Shown here: positions 1 through 7,879 of the stretch, in pieces
Layout: every line of letters starts with the position of its first letter
Numbering within the stretch: the first letter of the stretch is position 1
NCBI RefSeq assembly: GCF_028682475.1
Contig: NZ_JANHLE010000012.1
Coordinates: 98,872-162,871 of the forward strand
Direction: 5' to 3'
DNA: 64,000 nt
Origin: Pseudomonas putida
GTDB taxonomy: Bacteria; Pseudomonadota; Gammaproteobacteria; Pseudomonadales; Pseudomonadaceae
Notes under the pieces: model-generated
What the model saw: only the letters and a program-made list of their open reading frames with translations
Told to the model about the DNA's origin: nothing
Database searches by the model: none
Program-made: the position numbers and the translations under genes

Positions 1-558
1 CAGCTGATTGGCTGCGTACCCAAGCGAGTGAAAGCGTGCCGACAGGTTGACCAGCAAGGACACAACCCGTGCATCGGCGGCTTTTTTCGAATGCACCCGG
101 GTCATTTGTTGGGTATTGCGAATCTCACTGCTCATCGCCCGCATCAAATGCCGGCGTATCTGCGGCAACCGGATCAACAGCTCGTCGAGCGGCGCGAAAG
201 GAATTTCGCACACCTCGGCGGTTTCCAGCGCCTGGACTGATACCGGGTACGCTTCGCAACCCAGCCCTGACAGGCCTATCGACTCGCCGGGCAGATGGAT
301 GCCGATGATCTTTTCTTCACCGGTTTCACTCAGGCAAACAGACTTCAATGCACCAGACCGTATCACGTAGATCGAGCTGAAACTGTCGCCCTGGCGAAAC
401 AGAAAATCGTTCTCTTTCAGGCCCCGGACATGTTTGACCACGTCATCGAGCCTGTCGACTTCTTCGGGACTCGCTGAACCAGGCAGGCACAGCGGCGCGA
501 GACTACAGGTTCTGCATTGCGTCTGGCGGTTAGCCGGCAATCGAATGGGCTCAGGCAT
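1..558 (-). CDS. FNR/ANR-family oxygen-sensing regulator (3' end cut by window edge)
   Basis: Cytoplasmic Crp/Fnr transcription factor, probably activating or repressing genes when oxygen falls. The first 186 residues are visible and the DNA-binding helix lies beyond the window. Cys15, Cys18 and Cys24 form the CX2CX5C cluster of FNR, and Cys117 in VCEIPF corresponds to the fourth [4Fe-4S] ligand, so it should sense oxygen. A cyclic-nucleotide-type beta-roll occupies about residues 30-115. The ATG at 558 follows an AAGGA ribosome site. It reads divergently from trhP. It resembles ANR but differs at many positions, so it is probably one of the extra FNR paralogues found in P. putida rather than ANR itself. 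Confidence 0.85.
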   Translation of the reverse strand, partial: MPEPIRLPANRQTQCRTCSLAPLCLPGSASPEEVDRLDDVVKHVRGLKENDFLFRQGDSFSSIYVIRSGALKSVCLSETGEEKIIGIHLPGESIGLSGLGCEAYPVSVQALETAEVCEIPFAPLDELLIRLPQIRRHLMRAMSSEIRNTQQMTRVHSKKAADARVVSLLVNLSARFHSLGYAANQL

Positions 559-682
559 TTATCGGGTCCTTATGGTGGAACACACGGTGCGCCTGACCTC
601 TATCCATCAAGCGCACTTTACGGGCCAGACCAGTGTCCCGTGCGCCTACTCCAAACACCCCTCAATAATCGTTATTTGATAT

Positions 683-695
683 CAAGCCATTGATT
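683..695 (-). promoter_or_regulatory. Candidate IHF site (could also be read as a degenerate FNR box)
   Basis: CAA-GCCA-TTGAT-T matches the IHF consensus (WATCAANNNNTTR on the other strand) at every defined base. It lies in the 272-bp divergent region between the FNR-like gene and trhP. The overlapping stretch 690-703 (TTGATTTTATTGAA) matches the ANR box TTGAT-N4-ATCAA in only 8 of 10 defined bases. A nearby palindrome TTGATATCAA (676-685) has both ANR half-sites but no spacer. No other clear element was seen in 559-830. Confidence 0.4.
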
Positions 696-768
696 TTATT
701 GAATTAACACAAAGAACCGGCACGCAAAATCCGACGCAAACGCAAGCGCCGGCAAAAGCACCGTTGAC

Positions 769-828
769 ATGGATCAATTACCCGCCGGGGCATTACCGGT
801 AGCATCCGCGCCTTTTGCCGCGACCTGA
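769..828 (+). other. Possible 19-codon leader ORF before trhP
   Basis: An ATG at 769 opens a 19-codon frame that stops with TGA at 826-828, two bases before the trhP ATG. There is no obvious Shine-Dalgarno sequence, so translation is uncertain. If it is translated, termination next to the trhP start could allow coupling and would explain the weak ribosome site of trhP. Confidence 0.2.
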
Positions 829-830
829 TC

Positions 831-2150
831 ATGACCTCGTTTGCCAAACCTGAATTGCTCGCCCCAGCCGGCACCCTGAAGAACATGCGTTACGCTTTCG
901 CCTATGGCGCCGACGCGGTTTATGCTGGCCAGCCGCGCTACAGCCTGCGCGTGCGCAACAATGAGTTCGACCACGCCAACCTGGCACTGGGCATCAAAGA
1001 GGCCCAGGCCCAGGGCAAGCGCTTTTACGTGGTGGTCAACATTGCCCCGCACAACGCCAAGCTCAAGACCTTCCTCAAAGACCTGGCGCCAGTGATCGAA
1101 ATGGCCCCGGATGCGCTGATCATGTCAGACCCGGGCCTGATCATGCTGGTGCGCCAGCACTTCCCGCAGATGCCGATTCACCTGTCGGTACAGGCCAACA
1201 CGGTGAACTGGGCCAGTGTCGAATTCTGGCGCAGCCAGGGACTGACCCGGGTGATCCTGTCCCGCGAGCTGTCACTGGAAGAAATCGAGGAAATCCGCCA
1301 GCAGGTACCGGCCATGGAGCTGGAAGTCTTCGTCCATGGTGCCTTGTGCATGGCCTACTCCGGCCGCTGCCTGCTGTCGGGTTACCTCAACCGCCGCGAC
1401 GCCAACCAGGGCAGCTGCACCAATGCCTGCCGCTGGAAGTACAGCGCCACGGCGGCCACTGAAGACGCCAGCGGCGATATTGTCCGCGAAGTACAGCCGA
1501 CCCTGGGGATCGGCGCCCCCACCGACCAGGTGTTCCTGCTCCAGGAAAGCAATCGCCCGGATGAAGACATGCCGGCCTTCGAGGACGAACACGGCACCTA
1601 CATCATGAACGCCAAGGACCTGCGTGCCGTGCAGCACGTCGAACGCCTGACCCGCATGGGTGTGCATTCGCTGAAGATCGAGGGCCGGACCAAGTCGCAC
1701 TTCTACTGTGCCCGCACCACTCAGGTCTACCGCCAGGCCATCGATGATGCCGTGGCGGGCCGGGATTTCGACCGCAGCCTGATGCTCAATCTCGAGTCAT
1801 TGGCCCAGCGCGGTTACACCGAAGGCTTCCTTCGCCGTCACGTGCATGACGAATATCAGAATTATCAGCGGGGCAATTCAGTGTCCGAACGCCAGCAGTT
1901 TGTCGGTGAACTGACCGGCAAACGCGTCGATGGCCTGGCTGAGGTGAAGGTCAAGAACCGCTTTGCCCTGGGGGATCATCTGGAACTGATGACCCCACGG
2001 GGCAACTATCATTTCGACTTGCATCAGTTGCGCGATGGTCAAGGGGCACCGATCGAGGTGGCCCCGGGAGACGGGCATACCGTCTACCTGCCGATCCCCG
2101 AGCAGGTAGACCTGGGGTTTGGCTTGTTACTCAAGGAGCTGATTCATTAA
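831..2150 (+). CDS. trhP: tRNA 5-hydroxyuridine synthase TrhP (peptidase U32 family)
   Basis: Cytoplasmic tRNA-modifying enzyme. E. coli TrhP (YegQ) makes 5-hydroxyuridine at wobble position 34 using prephenate-derived chemistry, the precursor of cmo5U. The 439-residue protein follows YegQ closely from its N-terminal KPELLAPAGT to the C-terminal PGDGHTVYLP. Cys173, Cys180, Cys196 and Cys200 are placed like the iron-sulfur ligands of U32 proteins. The ribosome site in front of ATG 831 is weak. Its last 20 bases overlap the end of the convergent pvdQ gene. Family assignment is strong; the tRNA product is inferred from E. coli. Confidence 0.9.
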   Translation: MTSFAKPELLAPAGTLKNMRYAFAYGADAVYAGQPRYSLRVRNNEFDHANLALGIKEAQAQGKRFYVVVNIAPHNAKLKTFLKDLAPVIEMAPDALIMSDPGLIMLVRQHFPQMPIHLSVQANTVNWASVEFWRSQGLTRVILSRELSLEEIEEIRQQVPAMELEVFVHGALCMAYSGRCLLSGYLNRRDANQGSCTNACRWKYSATAATEDASGDIVREVQPTLGIGAPTDQVFLLQESNRPDEDMPAFEDEHGTYIMNAKDLRAVQHVERLTRMGVHSLKIEGRTKSHFYCARTTQVYRQAIDDAVAGRDFDRSLMLNLESLAQRGYTEGFLRRHVHDEYQNYQRGNSVSERQQFVGELTGKRVDGLAEVKVKNRFALGDHLELMTPRGNYHFDLHQLRDGQGAPIEVAPGDGHTVYLPIPEQVDLGFGLLLKELIH

Positions 2151-4458
2151 CGGCTGTGGCCACTGCCGTCGCGTCCGTCTCGCGTATGACCTGTGAGTGA
2201 TACTGTGGATCAGCCTTGATCTGTGCCTCGGTGAAGGGAATCACGTGCCACTGTTTGGCCGAAAAAGCCCGTGTCTGATCACTGGCATGCGCCGAACCTG
2301 CCTCACTGGACTCAGAGAAAGCCAGCAGACCCAGCGCTTGAGGCCCCTTGGTATCAAAGGTCACCAACTGCAAGTAACTGGTGCCACTGACTACCCGTCG
2401 TTTGCCGGGCGCCGTCGGAACACTCTGGATCGCGTTGTAGACCCCCAGACTGGCAGGCCCGCCATGAATCGGCGTGCCATCGGCGGCTTGCTGGATCTGC
2501 CCCCACTGCACCTGTGCAGTCAGGCCGGCCTTCTCCACCTCGGCCAGCGAGGCCAGGGCGGCTTCCTTCAAGGCGGCTGCCACGTCGGCGCGCTCGACTG
2601 CCAGTCCACGCGGGGTGTGCTGCGGATCGCCCGGATCAAACGCTACTCGCCAGATATCCGAACGCTGTAGCAGAGGCTCGAGCATGTTCTGGAAATGCAC
2701 CAGCCCGATGCCACTGTCGAGGTCGGCGCGCAGGTTCCAGGCTTGCAAGCTGCTGCACAGCGTCGTCAATTGCGAATCCGGCGCTTGCTTACCACACCAT
2801 TGCAACAGATCCGGCATCAGCAGTTGCGCCAGATAGACCTGGTTGTCCATCACCATCTGCTGCAGATCCGCGCCGGTCAGCTTGCCCTCGCGGGTCAAGC
2901 GCTGCAGGGCAAAGCGGCTGCGTGGTCCCAGGGGCTGGTCTTCGCGACTGACCAACGGCGAATAGCCACGTAACGGCTGCGCCGGGTTGACCATCCAGGC
3001 CGAGTCGTTGGAGTGCTGGATATAATCACCACGGCTCAGGCTCGGCAACAGTTGGCTTGGAAAGATGCCCGGCTGCGCCGCACGCGGGTCAATTTTCCAG
3101 TTGCAGGCACTGCGCGAACCGTCGAGCACAATCAAGTCCTGTCCCGCTGCCGGATCGCTGCACTGTGCCAGCAGGGCAGCATCGACAAAAGGCACCACCG
3201 ACTGATTCAGGTACAAGGTTTGCCCCTTGGCGTCCACGGCCAGGGTGTTGACCCAGGGAATACCCTGCAATCGATGCACCGAGTCCTGCAGCGCTTTCAG
3301 GCTGTCTGCCTGGTTCATGCTGTACCACTGCTGCAGTACGCGGGTGTTGTCCAGGTTGGCGTCGCGCAAGCTGAAGGCGTGCTGCTTGTTCCAGTCCAGC
3401 CGCCCGGGCCACTGTACGACCGGGCCAAACACCGAACTGTAGACGTCACGGTTCACCGGAGTGAGCTTGCCATCCTCGCCCTTGACCATCACCGTCAGAC
3501 GTTGGCGGCTCATGGCTAGCGACTTGCCATCGAGCAGGTAGCGGGTCGGATCCTTGGGGTCGAGTTCAAGCCGATACACCGTGAAGTGCCTGGAAGTATC
3601 CACCGTGTGGGTCCAGGCCAGATGGCGGTTGAAACCGATGTTGATCAGCGGAAGACCGGGCAAGGCCGCGCCCATGACGTCCAGCTTTCCGGGCAGGTTA
3701 AGCTGCATCTGGTAAAAGCGCATGCCGCCTGCCCAGGGGAAATGCGGGTTAGCCAGCAACATGCCATGACCACTGGCCGATCGCTCGCTGCCGACGGCCA
3801 CCGCATTGCTGCCGCGCTCCAGCGCGAAATTGTTCTGGCGTGCTTGAGCCACGCTCATATCCACGCTCAGGCGCGCGACGGCGTTGGGCGGGGTAGCGCC
3901 CGCCACGGCTTCGGCAAACTGCCCGACTCCGCCTTCGACCAACAAGCGCCGGGTGAGCTTGACCAGATCAAGCGTGGTGATCGGTCGCAACCACTGCGCC
4001 TGCAGGCATTGCGCCCCCTGCCCCTGGGCCACGCGCTCGGCCAGTGCACGGTTGTAGCCCTTGGCATAACCTTCGAGCAGGGCCCGTACCTGCGCCGGTT
4101 GCGCCTGCCAGAAGCCGAATACGGCGGAGGGCGTGTTGAGCCAGCTGAAAAACAGATCGCTGGCGAGGTTCTCGCGCTGTTCGAAGGTCACCTGCTCAGG
4201 CCCGAAGTAACGTGAACGCTCGGCGTTGACCGTGACCACTTCATTGGCCAGCAGGCAGAGGTTGTCCTGGGCATAGGCATAACCAATGCCATAGCCCAGC
4301 CCCTGTTCGTCCCGGGCCAGGATGTGCGGTACGCCAAAGCTGGTGCGACGAATTTCAGCACCGGCATCACCCGGAGCAACGCGGGCCTGGGCAGCAAAAC
4401 TGAGGCTGAACAGCAGTCCGGCCAGACAGACGCCTGCCAACGGATGGGATTTGATCAC
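2131..4458 (-). CDS. pvdQ: Acyl-homoserine lactone / pyoverdine-precursor acylase PvdQ
   Basis: Periplasmic Ntn-hydrolase of the penicillin acylase family. PvdQ removes the fatty-acid chain from the pyoverdine precursor and can also cleave long-chain acyl-homoserine lactones. I choose the GTG at 4458, preceded by CAGGAG, over the upstream ATG at 4515. With that start the protein has 775 residues, a Sec signal peptide ending at AAQA near residue 23, and the nucleophile Ser in GSNAVAVGS falls at residue 217, as in P. aeruginosa PvdQ. The alpha chain lies before it, the beta chain after it. HFPW and WTHTVDTS motifs match PvdQ. No other pyoverdine gene is in the window. A Fur-like gene is divergent. 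Confidence 0.9.
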   Translation of the reverse strand: MIKSHPLAGVCLAGLLFSLSFAAQARVAPGDAGAEIRRTSFGVPHILARDEQGLGYGIGYAYAQDNLCLLANEVVTVNAERSRYFGPEQVTFEQRENLASDLFFSWLNTPSAVFGFWQAQPAQVRALLEGYAKGYNRALAERVAQGQGAQCLQAQWLRPITTLDLVKLTRRLLVEGGVGQFAEAVAGATPPNAVARLSVDMSVAQARQNNFALERGSNAVAVGSERSASGHGMLLANPHFPWAGGMRFYQMQLNLPGKLDVMGAALPGLPLINIGFNRHLAWTHTVDTSRHFTVYRLELDPKDPTRYLLDGKSLAMSRQRLTVMVKGEDGKLTPVNRDVYSSVFGPVVQWPGRLDWNKQHAFSLRDANLDNTRVLQQWYSMNQADSLKALQDSVHRLQGIPWVNTLAVDAKGQTLYLNQSVVPFVDAALLAQCSDPAAGQDLIVLDGSRSACNWKIDPRAAQPGIFPSQLLPSLSRGDYIQHSNDSAWMVNPAQPLRGYSPLVSREDQPLGPRSRFALQRLTREGKLTGADLQQMVMDNQVYLAQLLMPDLLQWCGKQAPDSQLTTLCSSLQAWNLRADLDSGIGLVHFQNMLEPLLQRSDIWRVAFDPGDPQHTPRGLAVERADVAAALKEAALASLAEVEKAGLTAQVQWGQIQQAADGTPIHGGPASLGVYNAIQSVPTAPGKRRVVSGTSYLQLVTFDTKGPQALGLLAFSESSEAGSAHASDQTRAFSAKQWHVIPFTEAQIKADPQYHSQVIRETDATAVATAVNESAP

Positions 4459-4500
4459 GAACACTCCTGCACCGATCAGGGAACTATTGATCCTGATTGA

Positions 4501-4523
4501 ACGAAGCACAGGCAATAAATTTA
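4501..4523 (-). promoter_or_regulatory. Candidate PvdS (iron-starvation sigma) promoter for pvdQ
   Basis: On the minus strand TAAAT is followed after 15 bases by CGT. The PvdS box is usually TAAAT-N16/17-CGT, so the spacer is one base short. Transcription from this element would start just downstream, between the ATG at 4515 and the GTG at 4458, which supports the GTG as the true start of pvdQ. Confidence 0.4.
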
Positions 4524-4670
4524 CCGAATCCGCCTCACCGAAACGTCTTTACCTAAGTGGCTCGATAATTTTTTTCCCAGGTACTGCAGTTTTGCCACGC
4601 TCATTCGTCTTAATAGGTGTAGGGAACAATTTTGACGGTATCTGGACTGGCCACGAAAGGGAGCGTTCAC

Positions 4671-5057
4671 ATGTATAACCAGCAACAGGCAGCGATCGCC
4701 AACCGCCCCGAGCGAAAACCTCGGCAAGCCTTGACAGTAAAAGTCGACAACAGCGAAACCGAGCGTCCCGGCAACGAACATATTCGCGAACTGCTCAGGT
4801 CATTCGGGTTGCGCACCAGCCTGATCCGCCTCAAGGTCATCGACGCCTTGCACATGGCCGACAGGAACGGGCGCAGCATCGGCGTACGCGGCGTCCATAG
4901 CCAGCTTGAACAGCTGGATATTCCCCTGTCGTTCCTCAGTGTGCGCGAAGTCCTCAAGCGTTTGTGCGTCGAGGGGGTGATCAGCATGGGCAACGACAAG
5001 TGCTACAGCCTCAACCCCGAGGCCCGCAGCATTCTGGAGCAAACCTGCCCACGCTGA
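4671..5057 (+). CDS. Fur-like winged-helix protein (PA2384-type)
   Basis: A 128-residue cytoplasmic protein with a Fur-type winged helix at about residues 35-110: FGLRTSLIRLKVIDAL resembles Fur helix 1-2 and SVREVLKRLCVEGVI resembles the recognition and wing region. The dimerisation and metal-site part of Fur (HHDH, CxxC) is missing, so it is not a normal metal-sensing Fur. The start at ATG 4671 follows GGGAG at 4659-4663. It is divergent from pvdQ, the same pairing as PA2384/PA2385 in P. aeruginosa, where PA2384 was linked to the iron-limitation response. A role in iron-linked regulation is inferred. Confidence 0.7.
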   Translation: MYNQQQAAIANRPERKPRQALTVKVDNSETERPGNEHIRELLRSFGLRTSLIRLKVIDALHMADRNGRSIGVRGVHSQLEQLDIPLSFLSVREVLKRLCVEGVISMGNDKCYSLNPEARSILEQTCPR

Positions 5058-5063
5058 GCGAAA

Positions 5064-5081
5064 GGCCGGCAACTGCCGGCC
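5064..5081. terminator. Hairpin between convergent genes
   Basis: GGCCGGC-AACT-GCCGGCC forms a perfect 7-bp stem six bases after the Fur-like gene and before the end of the convergent small membrane gene. No T-run follows on either strand, so it may be a weak bidirectional terminator. Confidence 0.5.
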
Positions 5082-5093
5082 GCGCGGATCAGG

Positions 5094-5282
5094 TCAAAGC
5101 TTGACCTTGCGGCGCATGATGCCGTTGATCACCACAACCGCGACTGCCACCGCAATGGCAATGTACTGGAACACTTGTTCACTGATCGTCCCCTGCTTCT
5201 GCAGGTAGGACAGACCGAGCATGATCCCCAGTACCAGCAGGGAGATCAGAATGGAATATTTCAGGCGTTGACCTTGAGTCAT
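5094..5282 (-). CDS. Small two-helix inner-membrane protein
   Basis: A 62-residue protein of unknown function. The ATG at 5282 has AAGGAA in front. Two hydrophobic stretches, about residues 9-24 and 36-53, look like transmembrane helices, and the C-terminus (RRKVKL) is basic and probably cytoplasmic. The frame extends upstream to 5336 but without a ribosome site. It is convergent with the Fur-like gene. I do not recognise a family. Confidence 0.6.
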   Translation of the reverse strand: MTQGQRLKYSILISLLVLGIMLGLSYLQKQGTISEQVFQYIAIAVAVAVVVINGIMRRKVKL

Positions 5283-5440
5283 TGATAGTTCCTTGCAACA
5301 TCGGGGTAAGGGCCAGGAACGGCCCATGCGCATCATACAACGCAGCCTTGCCGCGAGCGGACAATTTCCTCCTTCTGTAGTGACCTTCCTCCTGAAACCA
5401 TAGCGTCCCGGGCATAGTCCCAGACGAATGGAAACTGGCC

Positions 5441-5902
5441 ATGCTCATCGGTCGATTACTCAGTTGCATCACCTTGCTGGTTGGCCTTGAAGCCCAGGCG
5501 CTCCCCACCATGACACTTACCCCCGATCAACGCATTGCACTGGGTAAGCAACTGGCCGAACACGCGGGGGCCAGCCAGTGGCAACAGCTCTGGCAACGCT
5601 CGCGTCAGGCCGGGTATCTGTACGAACAATCGACTACCCCCCACTTCAGCCTTGATTCCAGCGAACTCATCAAGGCAGCAGCCCTGACCCTGTCGCAGCC
5701 AAAAGAGACAAGTGCAGTCAACCAGACCCAAGTCCTGTATCGCCGGGACTTCTCCCCGAAAACCGTAGGTAAACACGCACAAACCAGCCTCAGCGCCGTG
5801 TGCATCTGGGTGGACTGGCGCACCCTGCCGGAGCACGCCGTGAACTGGCCCGGCCCCTACCTGGGGCAGATCAGCCTGCTGCTAGTGCATCCCTGCCAGT
5901 AA
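5441..5902 (+). CDS. Hypothetical exported protein
   Basis: A 153-residue protein starting with a likely Sec signal peptide (hydrophobic residues 5-17, cleavage near EAQA at about residue 20). The mature part has no membrane segment and includes WVDWRTLPEHAVNWPGPYLG near the C-terminus and two late cysteines. No family recognised. It lies about 220 bp upstream of the Mor-like gene on the same strand. The gap 5903-6120 holds no convincing ORF or terminator, so co-transcription with the Mor/DUF2589 cluster is possible but not shown. Confidence 0.6.
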   Translation: MLIGRLLSCITLLVGLEAQALPTMTLTPDQRIALGKQLAEHAGASQWQQLWQRSRQAGYLYEQSTTPHFSLDSSELIKAAALTLSQPKETSAVNQTQVLYRRDFSPKTVGKHAQTSLSAVCIWVDWRTLPEHAVNWPGPYLGQISLLLVHPCQ

Positions 5903-6120
5903 GCATGGGTTGCCAGACCTCGTACCCCTCACTCAAGCAACTGGAACGCAGAACCAAGGCGTTACGCAATATCTTCCATGGTTTTCCTATTCCCATGGCC
6001 CACCTTGCCTACAAACCATATACCCGATGCTCACCGCCCCTGCTGCGCTTGCTGCCTGTTACACACGGCCGGGATGTTCAAACATGAAGGTGTCAAGCCA
6101 ATCCCTACAAGGAAGTCACC

Positions 6121-6516
6121 ATGGAACTGCGCGACCTCAACCGTATTGACATCCACCAGCTACCCCACTCGCTACAGATGCTCATCGAGTGTCTGGGCAT
6201 TGAAAACGCCTACAACTTGACCTGTGCTTTCGGTGGCCGCCCCAAGTACATCCCCAAGCATCGTGAGCGCACCACCCTGGCGCAGGTTCTCCCCGCGGCA
6301 GCCCTGGACGCCCTGATCAAACGCTTTGCCGGTATGGCTCTGGAAATTCCCAAGGTCGACCACTTCCTGCGCCAACTGCGCAATCAGCAAATCCAGCAGG
6401 AAAGCGCCGAGGGCCTCTCGCGCAGCATGCTAGCCAATAAATACGGCTTGAGCTTGCGCCAGATCGGCAACATTCGCCGCCAGGAGTCGTGTGCACAAAC
6501 TCGCCTCACCCCTTGA
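6121..6516 (+). CDS. Mor/C-type transcription activator-like protein
   Basis: A 131-residue protein resembling Mor and C, the middle- and late-gene activators of phage Mu. The FGGRPKYIPK segment (about residues 37-46) matches the conserved Mor dimerisation-domain motif, and SMLANKYGLSLRQIGNIRR (about 102-120) is a helix-turn-helix. The ATG follows AAGGAAG. No phage structural or transposition genes are near, so it appears domesticated or belongs to a non-phage system. It is followed after 66 bp by a DUF2589 gene on the same strand, which it may regulate. Confidence 0.75.
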   Translation: MELRDLNRIDIHQLPHSLQMLIECLGIENAYNLTCAFGGRPKYIPKHRERTTLAQVLPAAALDALIKRFAGMALEIPKVDHFLRQLRNQQIQQESAEGLSRSMLANKYGLSLRQIGNIRRQESCAQTRLTP

Positions 6517-6582
6517 GCCGCTAACCTCGGCACTCAAGGCAAACCCGCACAATGATGTGCATTCAGTAAAAGGAATTCCCTG

Positions 6583-7221
6583 ATGGCAACTATCGATAAC
6601 AGTTTGATCGGCTCGGTCATGAATGCCTTGCCACTGGACCGCATGATCTCCGGCCCCTTGCAGGCGATGATTCAGGCGCAAGTCACCGCTAGCAAGTCGT
6701 ACGCCGACTTTCTCATGGGCGTCTGCATTCAGGATGGCAAGGCCGTTGCCATTCAGTTCGACTACGACGAAACCATCACCGATGAACAAGGGGTCTACAA
6801 GGGGACTGTCTCCAAGAAGATGCAGATCCCGCTGCTGGCAGCGGTTGCCCACCCCAATATTGTCATCGAAGAAGGCAACATCGACTTTGAATTAACCATC
6901 AGCCAGCAAGCCGAGAGCACCACTGAAACCGGCGGTGAGGCGAGTTTCGGCGCCTCGCTGGGTTGGGGGCCGTTCAAACTCAATGTCAAAGGCCAGGTCA
7001 GTCACAAGTCCAGCCAGACCCGTAAAACCGACACCCGTGCACGCTATGCCTTCAACACCAAGGTCCGCCGCCAGGATCCGCCAGAAGCCTTGATGCGTGT
7101 GATTGATTTCCTCACGGAGGCGGCTACCAAGCCGGTGGTCATGGCTGATGCCACCGCTCAGAACCTTGAAGCACTGCCTGCATCGGCCCTGCCAATGCCT
7201 GACAAGGCAACGCAACCCTGA
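6583..7221 (+). CDS. DUF2589-domain protein, first copy
   Basis: A 212-residue protein of the DUF2589 family, function unknown. There is no signal peptide, so it is probably cytoplasmic. The N-terminal helical part (SLIGSVMNALPLDRMISGPL) is followed by a beta-rich region where the family signature VSKKMQIPLLAAVAHPNIVIEE is visible (about residues 70-92), then a Gly/Ser/Thr-rich stretch (110-135) and PPEALMRVIDFL near the end. The ribosome site AAAGGAA precedes the ATG. It is paired with a divergent second copy downstream, suggesting hetero-oligomers. Confidence 0.7.
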   Translation: MATIDNSLIGSVMNALPLDRMISGPLQAMIQAQVTASKSYADFLMGVCIQDGKAVAIQFDYDETITDEQGVYKGTVSKKMQIPLLAAVAHPNIVIEEGNIDFELTISQQAESTTETGGEASFGASLGWGPFKLNVKGQVSHKSSQTRKTDTRARYAFNTKVRRQDPPEALMRVIDFLTEAATKPVVMADATAQNLEALPASALPMPDKATQP

Positions 7222-7257
7222 TTCATACCCGCTCGATCATGTTTTGCCAACAATCCC

Positions 7258-7279
7258 GGCCTCTCACTCGTGAGAGGCC
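7258..7279. terminator. Perfect hairpin between the two DUF2589 genes
   Basis: GGCCTCTCAC-TC-GTGAGAGGCC is a perfect 10-bp inverted repeat in the 88-bp gap between the two DUF2589 genes. No U-run follows. It could attenuate transcription or protect an mRNA end, setting unequal expression of the two copies. Confidence 0.5.
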
Positions 7280-7309
7280 TCCTGCCAGAAACACAAGGAG
7301 CGCGAACGC

Positions 7310-7873
7310 TTGGATGATCTCTCCGCAAAAAACGCCCCCATCACCGCCAGCGATCTTTGTGACATTACCCGAGGCCTGCAAGAAGCCGCTGCCGCCACCA
7401 ACAATCTGATCGCCCAGCAGTACATCAAACTCTTCGATCAGTTTTTCGACTATGACGCCCAGGCCCTGGGCTCACCGATGAAGGCCAAGATGGTTGAAGT
7501 GGCGATGGATGATCAGCACAAGATGCACGTCCCGCTGATTGCCCTGGTTTCACCCAGAGGACTGGCACTGGAACGTATGCAGGTCGATCTGTCGGTGAAA
7601 ATCCAGAATACCGAGACCACCAAGGCCAGCGAGAATCTGCAGCGCGAGCGCTTCTATGTCACGGTAGGCGGCCAGAACAAGCGTAACGGCGACGCCCGTG
7701 ATCCCGATGAAGTGCAGATCCGCATGCAGTTCCAGGCGTGCGAGCCTCCCGAGGCGCTGAACCGTCTGATCGAGGAATACACCAACCTGATCAGCCCGCA
7801 ACGACTGCCTGACCATCCCAAGCCCACGGACGACAGCAACGAATTCATCGAAGCTGCCACCGTCCGCGGATAG
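7310..7873 (+). CDS. DUF2589-domain protein, second copy
   Basis: A 187-residue DUF2589 paralogue of unknown function. The likely start is TTG 7310, with AAGGAG nine bases upstream and no other suitable start near. It shares with the first copy the layout: an N-terminal helix (TRGLQEAAAATNNLIAQQYIK), then HKMHVPLIALVSPRGLALERM (about 67-87) aligned with the signature of copy one, and PPEALNRLIEEYTNL near the end. The Gly-rich stretch of copy one is absent. It ends just before the convergent tamB. Confidence 0.7.
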   Translation: MDDLSAKNAPITASDLCDITRGLQEAAAATNNLIAQQYIKLFDQFFDYDAQALGSPMKAKMVEVAMDDQHKMHVPLIALVSPRGLALERMQVDLSVKIQNTETTKASENLQRERFYVTVGGQNKRNGDARDPDEVQIRMQFQACEPPEALNRLIEEYTNLISPQRLPDHPKPTDDSNEFIEAATVRG

Positions 7874-7879
7874 CGATTA

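Noticed and set aside
690..703. TTGATTTTATTGAA as an ANR/FNR box
   Set aside because: Its second half matches poorly, and almost the same sequence occurs before crcY at 21478, where it forms part of an IHF consensus site. IHF is the better reading for both.
6121..7873. Prophage remnant
   Set aside because: A Mor-like gene alone is not enough: no capsid, tail, integrase, transposase or att repeats are seen.
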